In this document: in pieces, positions 1 to 4,448 of the stretch
Numbering within the stretch: position 1 is the first letter of the stretch
How the letters are laid out: every line of letters begins with the position of its first letter
Source of the DNA: Caldisericota bacterium
Lineage (GTDB): Bacteria > Caldisericota > Caldisericia > Cryosericales > Cryosericaceae
Assembly: GCA_026390245.1 (NCBI GenBank)
Contig: JAPLGI010000175.1
Location: 1-7,391 of the forward strand
Length of the DNA stretch: 7,391 nucleotides
Direction of reading: 5' to 3'
Program-made: the position numbers and the translations under genes
Notes under the pieces: model-generated
What the model was told of the DNA's origin: nothing
Database searches by the model: none
The model's input: only the letters and a program-made list of their open reading frames with translations

Positions 1-1
1 G

Positions 2-469
2 GAGAGCGAGCGTCCTGTGTACGCGTTTCTGGCGAGCAAGGTCCGGGAAAGGACAGTGGCGTCAGATATTGCACAGGAGGCCTTCTTTCTGGCATACAGG
101 CGATTTGACTCGTATGACAGAAGCCGCCCTTTTCTCCCGTGGGTCATGACGATTGCGTACAACTGCCTGGTCGACTACTGGCGAAAGTCGGCGCGCGAAG
201 GCGGAGATCTGCCGGATGAGCGGTTCCTGGCTGCTCCTGAACGAGACAGGGACGATGAGTGGAAACAGCACGAGATCGTTGAGGCAATGACGCAGATTTC
301 TCCGGAAGACAGTGCACTGCTGATGATGTTTTATGCTGAAGAGTGCTCTCTTGCGACGATCGGAGGGCGACTCGGCGTAGCCGAGGGGACGGCGAAAGTC
401 CGGCTGTTCCGGGCACGAGCCGCATTGAAGAAGCAGGTAGAAGCCCTGCACCAGCGAGGTGCTGCATGA
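2..469 (+). CDS. ECF-family RNA polymerase sigma factor (5' partial)
   Basis: A sigma-70-type factor of the extracytoplasmic function class, which directs RNA polymerase to a small set of promoters. The frame is open to the left edge, so the true start lies upstream; the GTG at 17 is only the first possible start inside the window. Region 2 is clear: a DIAQEAFFLAYRRFDSY block (core-binding helix 2.2) is followed by RPFLPWVMTIAYNCLVDYWR, the usual WL-x-IA-N-x-x-DYxR region 2.3/2.4. After an acidic linker comes region 4, with a -35-reading helix-turn-helix around LATIGGRLGVAEGTAKVRLF and a terminal RARAALKK helix. Only about 10-25 N-terminal residues seem to be missing. Its stop overlaps the next start (ATGA at 466-469). 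It probably controls its own cluster, since ECF factors are commonly autoregulated; the promoter is not in view. Family assignment is secure; the ECF subgroup is not determined. Confidence 0.93.
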   Translation, partial: ESERPVYAFLASKVRERTVASDIAQEAFFLAYRRFDSYDRSRPFLPWVMTIAYNCLVDYWRKSAREGGDLPDERFLAAPERDRDDEWKQHEIVEAMTQISPEDSALLMMFYAEECSLATIGGRLGVAEGTAKVRLFRARAALKKQVEALHQRGAA

Positions 470-921
470 TCACACAATATCTGACAGAGGAAGAACTGGA
501 ACGCATTATTGCCAGAACGCTCTCGTGTCCTCCGGAGCTTGTTCCGCCGCCTGGGTTCGCCTGCGGCGTATGGGGTCGGATCGACGCGTGGGAAGCAGAG
601 AGGGAGAGGAAGAGAGCGTCGCGCAGCATTCTGGCGCGCCTCATGCAAACGCGCATGAAGAATGGTGAGCCGCTGGCCGTTCTTGCTGCTGCACTGGCGT
701 TCAGTGCGCTGTTCGTCGGGGCGTTCCTTACTGGAGCCTACCTGCTTGCCGTGTACTCACCCGTCGTCCTGCGGATTGTCCAGTCTGTTGTCGGGCCAAA
801 TCTCGGCGAATTGCGGTCCTGGCTGATGCTGTGCACACTCACCGGCATTGGCGGCCTGCTACTGGGCAGTCTTGCACTAAGTGAGCGTCTCTTTGGCCAA
901 GGCGGAGGGGCTGCCGCATGA
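466..921 (+). CDS. Two-TM membrane protein, candidate anti-sigma factor
   Basis: A 151-aa protein starting at the ATG that overlaps the sigma-factor stop, with GAGGT at 456-460 as ribosome binding site. The same frame is open back to 343, but that stretch lies inside the sigma gene. Residues 1-65 are charged and soluble, with PPELVPPPGFACGVWGRI near 22-39; this recalls the 'PPPGFAxRVxxRI' stretch often seen just before the membrane part of anti-sigma-like proteins. Two hydrophobic segments follow, at about 69-97 and 117-138, and a short GQGGGAAA tail. Position directly after an ECF sigma gene, translational coupling and topology suggest that it holds the sigma factor at the membrane. It lacks the zinc anti-sigma motif HxxxCxxC; Cys21 and Cys33 do not match that spacing. 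No family is recognised with certainty, so the function is inferred from context. Confidence 0.7.
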   Translation: MITQYLTEEELERIIARTLSCPPELVPPPGFACGVWGRIDAWEAERERKRASRSILARLMQTRMKNGEPLAVLAAALAFSALFVGAFLTGAYLLAVYSPVVLRIVQSVVGPNLGELRSWLMLCTLTGIGGLLLGSLALSERLFGQGGGAAA

Positions 922-1790
922 TACCATCTGCTTCCGTGACCGGCCGCAGGCGCGTTCTCGTCGCCGTACTCGTCGTGAGTCTGATCGTCGCTGGCTCAGC
1001 GGTTGTAACGCTGGTGACACGGAACGGCGGGTTCAGGGCCGCCCCGGCTCTTGCACAGGGCACAATCCTGGAGGTCGAGGGCGGACCTGCGGGCAGGATA
1101 TCGGTCGCAGGCGACAACATCGAGGTTGTCGTGGGGTCATCACCCTCTCTGACATCGGCGAGCATCGTCGTCGGCAGTGAAGGATTCCATCGTGATTTCC
1201 GTGCACAAGCCGGCACCCTTGGATTGCGTCTCGACAAGGCGCCTGACCTCCAGACAGGTGCCAGGCGGCTGACTATCGTGGTCCCTGAGAATGGAACGTT
1301 GACACTGACTCTTGTTGGTGCAGCCCGAGTGGTCCTGGACCAGGCCAGGCTTGGGGGGCTCTTTCTGGCTGGTGCGTCGTCTGCATTCGAACTGGACGCC
1401 TCGGAACCCGGGTCCATTATCGACCTTGTTCGGATTGAGAACGTCACTGGTGGCTTCTCCGCGATTCGTCTCGGCAATCTGGACATGGCGGACCTCGTCA
1501 TTGGCAACATTACTGGCAGCTATGACCTCGACCTTTCGGGATCGCTGGACAGGCACTGTGATGTCTCGCTCCGCACCGCCGTGGGAAACGGCACCGTGCG
1601 TGTCCCCAGCAATCCAGGAGTGCAACTTTCTATCGGCAGCGTCCTGGGCAGGGTCCTGTCGTCGGGATTCGTGGCCAAGGATAGCAAGTCATTTCTCAAT
1701 ACTTCTGCAGCCGGCGGCGCCGACCGGCAGCTTATCGTGAACATTGACAGTGCAATTGGACAGATTCGACTTGTGGAGGTACAACAATGA
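918..1790 (+). CDS. Membrane-anchored beta-repeat protein, DUF4097/toast-rack-like
   Basis: A 290-aa protein whose ATG overlaps the previous stop; GGAGG at 904-908 lies 9 nt upstream. It begins with a basic patch (GRRR, 9-12) and one long hydrophobic helix at about 12-33, then a short linker APALAQ. The helix is far from that possible AxA cleavage site, so an uncleaved N-terminal anchor is more likely than a secreted product. The remaining 240 residues are short alternating beta strands rich in G, S, D, V and L, with recurring pieces such as LTLTLVGAARVVLDQARLGG, RIENVTGGFSAIRLGNLD and LVIGNITGSYDLDLSGSL. This is the look of the beta-solenoid folds called DUF4097, head-GIN or toast-rack, which occur with LiaF- and PspC-type proteins. 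It probably forms an extracytoplasmic sensing or scaffolding domain. The exact Pfam family cannot be fixed by eye. Confidence 0.72.
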   Translation: MIPSASVTGRRRVLVAVLVVSLIVAGSAVVTLVTRNGGFRAAPALAQGTILEVEGGPAGRISVAGDNIEVVVGSSPSLTSASIVVGSEGFHRDFRAQAGTLGLRLDKAPDLQTGARRLTIVVPENGTLTLTLVGAARVVLDQARLGGLFLAGASSAFELDASEPGSIIDLVRIENVTGGFSAIRLGNLDMADLVIGNITGSYDLDLSGSLDRHCDVSLRTAVGNGTVRVPSNPGVQLSIGSVLGRVLSSGFVAKDSKSFLNTSAAGGADRQLIVNIDSAIGQIRLVEVQQ

Positions 1791-2317
1791 ACAGCAACAA
1801 CATTGATCGGCGGGTGGCCCTGAGTGCTCTCTTCATTGTCTTTGGGGTCCACTTCCTGCTGAAGGCTTTTCCCCAGGCCGGATACGATTTCGGCATCCTT
1901 GTTCCCCTGGCGGCGTTTGTGGTACTGCTGGGTATCTACGGTGTTGCGACAGGCTTCCAGCACAATGCGCGGGAGACAGTTCTGTGGAGCGCCATGCTGG
2001 CGTTTGTTGGCATCATTGTGCTCCTGCAGGTCCTCGGGGTCATCCGGTTCAGCTTCACGACCTTCGTCGGCGCTGCCGTGATCTCCGCAGGACTCTCCAT
2101 CCTGTTGTCGACGCTGTTTGACTCGGTTGAGGGCAAGACGCCGAGAAACGGGCTCATGTGGGGAGTCGTGGCCATCGTTGTCGGCTTGATTGCATTTCTT
2201 TCGGGGCTGGACATCTTCTCAGCCCAGGTGGTCGATATTATCCGGAAATCGGCAGTCGGAGGGCTGTTCCTTGTGCTCGGACTGGCTGTTCTTATCAAAG
2301 GAGGTACCAGGAAATGA
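1787..2317 (+). CDS. Six-TM membrane protein, LiaF-TM/DUF5668-like
   Basis: A 176-aa, almost wholly hydrophobic protein. Its ATG overlaps the stop of the gene before it, with GGAGGT at 1775-1780 six nt upstream. Membrane segments fall near residues 9-26, 34-54, 66-85, 90-109, 122-142 and 153-171. These are three helical hairpins joined by short loops, such as QHNARET and FDSVEGKTPRNG. The hairpins have the 'G-hydrophobic-x-G-hydrophobic' rhythm of the LiaI/LiaF N-terminal membrane domain (DUF5668): ALFIVFGVHFLLKAF at the N-terminus and GVVAIVVGLIAFLSGLD in the fifth helix look like repeated copies. In Firmicutes LiaF carries such a membrane part fused to a C-terminal beta domain; here the beta-rich protein is a separate gene immediately upstream. 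There is no catalytic motif. A role as membrane partner in envelope-stress sensing is inferred from the neighbours. Confidence 0.7.
   Translation: MNSNNIDRRVALSALFIVFGVHFLLKAFPQAGYDFGILVPLAAFVVLLGIYGVATGFQHNARETVLWSAMLAFVGIIVLLQVLGVIRFSFTTFVGAAVISAGLSILLSTLFDSVEGKTPRNGLMWGVVAIVVGLIAFLSGLDIFSAQVVDIIRKSAVGGLFLVLGLAVLIKGGTRK
2297..2305 (+). promoter_or_regulatory. Near-perfect Shine-Dalgarno for the PspC-domain gene
   Basis: AAAGGAGGT lies 8 nt before the ATG at 2314, inside the 3' end of the upstream membrane-protein gene. It fixes the start of the PspC-domain protein, although that frame stays open back to 2158. Confidence 0.8.
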
Positions 2318-2727
2318 AGAGTTTTGACAGACCAGATGAAGAAGCAGTCGGTATCTGCACGAAATGCGGAAAGGCGCTGGCTCGCGAGGAAGTAGTGATG
2401 GTGGATGGCAAGGTCATGTGCGGCACCTGTGCGCCGGCGCAGCCGAGTCCAGGAACCGGGGAGCAGAGGCCCATCCAGGACACGTGGCAGCATCCCCAGG
2501 CTGAGCGCCCGGTGTCCCCGGGGGTCGGCTATGACTCCTCGAGGAGACTGTACAGGTCACGCAGGAACCAGGTCATTGGCGGTGTAGCCGCGGGGGTGGC
2601 AGAGTACTTCGACATCGATCCGACCATCGTGCGCATCGCGTGGGCGCTGCTCGGGATGGCATGGGGGACAGGCGTCCTGATCTATCTCATCGGTTGGCTC
2701 GTCATCCCCCTCAACCCTGCCCAATAA
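2314..2727 (+). CDS. PspC-domain protein with N-terminal zinc ribbon
   Basis: A 137-aa protein that ends the cluster; its start overlaps the previous stop (ATGA, 2314-2317). Residues 13-40 carry two CxxC knuckles, CTKC (15-18) and CGTC (36-39), a likely zinc ribbon. A disordered proline/glutamine-rich linker follows (about 41-75). Residues 77-134 are a typical PspC domain: RRLYRSRRNQVIGGVAAGVA, then EYFDIDPTIVRIAWALL, then a glycine-containing hydrophobic stretch ending YLIGWLVIPL. PspC is an inner-membrane protein of the phage-shock response; in enterobacteria it acts with PspB to relieve PspA inhibition of PspF. No pspA, pspB or pspF is in the window, so the domain is probably used differently here. 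The added zinc ribbon suggests a cytoplasmic contact surface, perhaps to protein or nucleic acid. Domain assignment is secure; the role is inferred. Confidence 0.9.
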   Translation: MKSFDRPDEEAVGICTKCGKALAREEVVMVDGKVMCGTCAPAQPSPGTGEQRPIQDTWQHPQAERPVSPGVGYDSSRRLYRSRRNQVIGGVAAGVAEYFDIDPTIVRIAWALLGMAWGTGVLIYLIGWLVIPLNPAQ

Positions 2728-2751
2728 AAAAGGTGGGAAAACATAACAGTT

Positions 2752-2766
2752 CTGTTGATAACATGT
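2752..2766 (+). repeat. Left arm of the 15-bp inverted repeat
   Basis: CTGTTGATAACATGT matches the reverse complement of 3785-3799 (CTGTGGATAACATGT) at 14 of 15 bases. It lies in the AT-richer stretch after the PspC-domain gene. Confidence 0.6.
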
Positions 2767-2772
2767 AGATAA
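2753..2772 (-). promoter_or_regulatory. Two tandem DnaA-box-like nonamers
   Basis: Read on the minus strand, 2753-2761 is TTATCAACA and 2764-2772 is TTATCTACA. Each differs by one base from the consensus TTATCCACA, and their starts are 11 bp apart. A perfect match occurs at 3790-3798 on the other side of the transposase-like gene. Binding by DnaA is not shown; nonamers with one mismatch are common by chance, but the pairing makes them worth recording. Confidence 0.35.
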
Positions 2773-2793
2773 CTCTGCTGCAGTGATCGGATG

Positions 2794-2831
2794 GCAAGCC
2801 TCGACAGTCTATGCGAGCTGTGGAGGCTTGC
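2794..2831. repeat. 38-nt imperfect hairpin, REP-like or bidirectional terminator
   Basis: GCAAGCCTC (2794-2802) pairs perfectly with GAGGCTTGC (2823-2831). After one G-G mismatch the stem continues with ACAG (2804-2807) against CTGT (2818-2821), leaving a 10-nt loop. It lies between the convergent ends of the PspC-domain gene and the transposase-like gene. No T-run follows on either side, so it is a poor intrinsic terminator. A stem with a mismatch beside a RAYT-like gene is typical of REP palindromes, but only one copy is visible here. Confidence 0.55.
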
Positions 2832-2837
2832 TTCATT

Positions 2838-2855
2838 ACTACTCAGAAGAGTAGT
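2838..2855. terminator. Hairpin overlapping the stop codon of the transposase-like gene
   Basis: ACTACTC (2838-2844) and GAGTAGT (2849-2855) form a perfect 7-bp stem with the 4-nt loop AGAA. The minus-strand stop codon (2843-2845) is part of it. No T-run follows, so termination is only a possibility. It might instead stabilise the transcript end or form a pair with the larger hairpin at 2794-2831. Confidence 0.4.
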
Positions 2856-3736
2856 TCAGTGGACGGGGGAGGAGCCTTGCTCCGGCCGTCCCGGGCAGCG
2901 CGGAGATATCGGCTTACCGTCGTGTAGTGGACGCCAAGGTGATCGCCAATCTGCACGAGCGAGTAGCCAAGGTGCACCGCAGCCGTGACACGCAATGGAA
3001 GCTGGGCGCGTTCACGCCTGACGTCGGGTCCGAAGATCTGTGTCAGGGAGGGTCGCGCAAGCATCAGAAGGACCGCAGCGACCGATGGCTCGGATGCTCT
3101 TTCCACAAGACGTTCGGTGACCACCTGAACGAAGGCCTGTGTTCCCAGGATTCCTGGCGGCATCACATGCGCAAGAGGAGACGGCTGGCCGATTCCTGCC
3201 CGTACGTAGTCGGCATAGGCGGCAACTGCGTCCTCCCGTGTCTGCCCCAGCCGTGACAGCAGAGCCTCCGCAGCAAGAGGGGCACTGCGCACATGGGTAC
3301 TCATGACCGTCGCCTGGTAACTGCTCCAGGGCCATTCCTCGGGAGTTGCGACCATACTGGAGGTCACAGGTTGGAGGACGACGTGCCGACAGATCGGCAA
3401 CAGCCACGCATCGGGTTCCAGGAGGACGGCTCGCCAGGGCCCCTGGAAGATTCGGCCCAAGTGCTTGTTCTCGTGGTTTACATGCCGCGTGTAGCTGCTG
3501 CTCAACCGACGCATGCCTCTGGCGAGATCTCCATGCGGGGCCTCGACAACAAAGCTGTAGCTGTCCGGCAGGAGGCACCATGCGTAGATAGTCCAGTCAA
3601 GGCTCGCGGCCACCTCGGCGAGGATTGCAAGAAACCGCGGGACGTCGTCGCTCTGGATGATGGGGAGACCTGCACGGCCAGTATCGGAGACCAGATAGGT
3701 GGCGCCTGGGAAGTCGATGCGCAGCGGTCGAACCAT
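2843..3736 (-). CDS. Y1-transposase/RAYT-like protein lacking the HUH histidines, with C-terminal HTH
   Basis: A 297-aa member of the REP-associated tyrosine transposase group (Y1_Tnp/IS200-like fold). The chosen ATG at 3736 gives the family N-terminus (MVRPLRIDFPGATY, usually MxRPLRIxxPGAxYHV) and has AAAGGAGG 4 nt upstream; an in-frame ATG at 3769 would add 11 residues. Family landmarks: YAWCLLPDSYSFVVEAP (51-67) stands where AyvlMPNHvHlll is expected; SYTRHVNHENKHLGRIFQGP (81-100) matches Yt-x-fN-x-x-G-lFqgR; RHVVLQPVTSSMV (117-129) matches RYi-x-lNPVragmV; WPWSSY is at 135-140. Residues 257-282 form a helix-turn-helix (YSLVQIGDHLGVHYTTVSRY). The two catalytic histidines are Ser59 and Ser61, and the expected Tyr is His118, so nickase activity is very unlikely. 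The frame is nevertheless unbroken and the HTH intact. It may be a domesticated DNA-binding protein or a slowly decaying transposase. Confidence 0.85.
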   Translation of the reverse strand: MVRPLRIDFPGATYLVSDTGRAGLPIIQSDDVPRFLAILAEVAASLDWTIYAWCLLPDSYSFVVEAPHGDLARGMRRLSSSYTRHVNHENKHLGRIFQGPWRAVLLEPDAWLLPICRHVVLQPVTSSMVATPEEWPWSSYQATVMSTHVRSAPLAAEALLSRLGQTREDAVAAYADYVRAGIGQPSPLAHVMPPGILGTQAFVQVVTERLVERASEPSVAAVLLMLARPSLTQIFGPDVRRERAQLPLRVTAAVHLGYSLVQIGDHLGVHYTTVSRYLRAARDGRSKAPPPSTELLF

Positions 3737-3740
3737 GAAC

Positions 3741-3748
3741 CCTCCTTT
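3741..3748 (-). promoter_or_regulatory. Shine-Dalgarno deciding the start of the transposase-like gene
   Basis: On the minus strand AAAGGAGG precedes the ATG at 3736 by 4 nt. It favours this start over the in-frame ATG at 3769, which lies in the loop of a hairpin and has no comparable site. Confidence 0.65.
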
Positions 3749-3760
3749 GCCGACAGGTGG

Positions 3761-3775
3761 GGACAGCATCTGTCC
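3761..3775. repeat. Perfect 6-bp hairpin in the leader of the transposase-like gene
   Basis: GGACAG (3761-3766) pairs with CTGTCC (3770-3775) around a CAT loop. After one mismatch, GTG (3757-3759) pairs with CAC (3777-3779). It lies 25 nt before the chosen start codon and could act in the mRNA or as an operator-like palindrome. The ACAG/CTGT core is shared with the hairpins at 2745-2756 and 2794-2831. Confidence 0.45.
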
Positions 3776-3784
3776 ACACTGCTC

Positions 3785-3799
3785 ACATGTTATCCACAG
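3785..3799 (-). repeat. Right arm of the 15-bp inverted repeat, containing a consensus DnaA box
   Basis: ACATGTTATCCACAG is the inverted partner of 2752-2766. Positions 3790-3798 on the plus strand are TTATCCACA, an exact match to the classical DnaA-box consensus. A weaker match (CTGTCCACA, 7 of 9) lies at 3770-3778. This arm also overlaps the possible -10 region of the leftward gene. Confidence 0.6.
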
Positions 3800-3815
3800 C
3801 AGCGCAACATTTCAA
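3787..3815 (-). promoter_or_regulatory. Possible promoter of the transposase-like gene
   Basis: Read leftward, TTGAAA (3815-3810) is a 5/6 match to the -35 box, and TAACAT (3792-3787) a 4/6 match to the -10 box at 17-nt spacing. The start would fall near 3780, giving a leader of about 45 nt that includes the 3761-3775 hairpin. Because the inverted-repeat arm covers the -10, a protein bound there could repress the gene. Weak evidence. Confidence 0.3.
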
Positions 3816-3853
3816 TATCCAGCTCCCTCTCATCAGTCTTCTTCTCCTTCAGC

Positions 3854-3881
3854 TTGTGCGGCAGTCGGCGGGCACTATACT
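3854..3881 (+). promoter_or_regulatory. Candidate promoter of the UPF0316-lipoprotein-dnaE cluster
   Basis: TATACT at 3876-3881 is a 5/6 match to the -10 consensus. A poor -35, TTGTGC at 3854-3859, stands 16 nt upstream. The implied start near 3888 gives a leader of about 27 nt with GGGAGGT (3903-3909) before the ATG at 3915. Confidence 0.4.
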
Positions 3882-3914
3882 TGAACCTGTCAGGATAGGA
3901 ACGGGAGGTTTCGA

Positions 3915-4445
3915 ATGGAGCAGTTCTGGGTGATAGCCGAGTCGTTCACGATCGTGTTCGTCGTGAAATTCATCAACATGGCCCTTCAGACGCTCTCGAT
4001 GAACTTCCTGATCAAGGGACGCCGAATGTACACGTTCATCTTCGCGTTTCTCGAGGTCATGGTCTATCTCGTCGGCATCTCGCAGGTCCTGAACAACATG
4101 ACCATCTACAAGATGCTGGGCTATGCCTTCGGGTATGCAACCGGAGCGCTGTTTGGCATCTGGCTGGAGCAGCGGCTTGCAATCGGCAACCAGACCTGGC
4201 TGATCATTCCCAACGACAACCCGTACCGACTGGCCTATTACTTGCGCGACAGGGGCTTTGGCATTACGACGATCTCTGGTTCGGGGATGGACAGCAACCG
4301 CACGATTATTCTGACGACCACAATGCGCAAGAACATCGCGCTCCTCAGCGCCTCGCTCGCCGAGCTCGCCCCGGATGCTTTTGTGTCAGTGCTCGATACG
4401 CGGACGACGATGGGCGGGCATGTGAATCGAATCCCGAGAGGTTAA
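3915..4445 (+). CDS. UPF0316/DUF2179 membrane protein (YebE-like)
   Basis: A 176-aa protein whose ATG is preceded by GGGAGGT with 5-nt spacing. It has the UPF0316 layout: an N-terminal membrane half with three helices (about 6-27, 39-57 and 66-85), then a soluble DUF2179-type domain (about 92-170). Family-like stretches include TLSMNFLIKGRRMYTFIFAF, LEVMVYLVGISQVLNN, GYAFGYATGALFGIWLEQRL (all in the membrane half) and YLRDRGFGITTISGSGMDS in the domain. This closely follows the order seen in Bacillus subtilis YebE as I remember it, and the length is normal. The biochemical role of UPF0316 is unknown; DUF2179 domains recur at the ends of membrane proteins and are suspected ligand sensors. It is the first gene of a rightward cluster, 3 nt from the next. 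Confidence 0.88.
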   Translation: MEQFWVIAESFTIVFVVKFINMALQTLSMNFLIKGRRMYTFIFAFLEVMVYLVGISQVLNNMTIYKMLGYAFGYATGALFGIWLEQRLAIGNQTWLIIPNDNPYRLAYYLRDRGFGITTISGSGMDSNRTIILTTTMRKNIALLSASLAELAPDAFVSVLDTRTTMGGHVNRIPRG

Positions 4446-4448
4446 TCC

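Larger units (their letters stand above)
2752..3799. mobile_element. Possible RAYT-type or degenerate insertion element bounded by inverted repeats
   Basis: A 1048-bp unit holding one leftward Y1-transposase-like gene and bounded by 15-bp arms (2752-2766 and 3785-3799) that match in inverted orientation at 14 of 15 positions. It sits neatly between two rightward gene clusters without breaking either. IS200/IS605-type elements normally have no terminal inverted repeats and make no target duplications, and none is seen here, so the ends are proposed and not proven. The DnaA-box-like content of the arms is an alternative reason for the match. Confidence 0.35.

Noticed and set aside
343..465. Longer start for the anti-sigma candidate
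   Set aside because: The frame is open but lies inside the sigma-factor region 4 coding sequence; the ATG at 466 has the ribosome site and the ATGA overlap.
839..1510. 223-codon minus-strand open frame opposite the beta-repeat gene
   Set aside because: Composition dominated by R, S, T and P, and no motif. The plus-strand gene is coupled to both neighbours by ATGA overlaps.
2158..2313. Longer start for the PspC-domain protein
   Set aside because: The extension overlaps the membrane-protein gene by about 160 nt, and AAAGGAGGT at 2297-2305 clearly serves the ATG at 2314.
2728..2751. Intrinsic terminator right after the PspC-domain gene
   Set aside because: There is an A-rich stretch and only a 5-bp AT-rich palindrome (2745-2756), with no GC-rich stem followed by a T-run.
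3737..3769. ATG at 3769 as the start of the transposase-like protein
   Set aside because: The extra 11 residues are not part of the family N-terminus, and the strong ribosome site belongs to the ATG at 3736.
3293..3898. 201-codon plus-strand open frame across the transposase-like gene
   Set aside because: It is antisense to a protein with clear family blocks and runs through the intergenic promoter region; no domain is visible.
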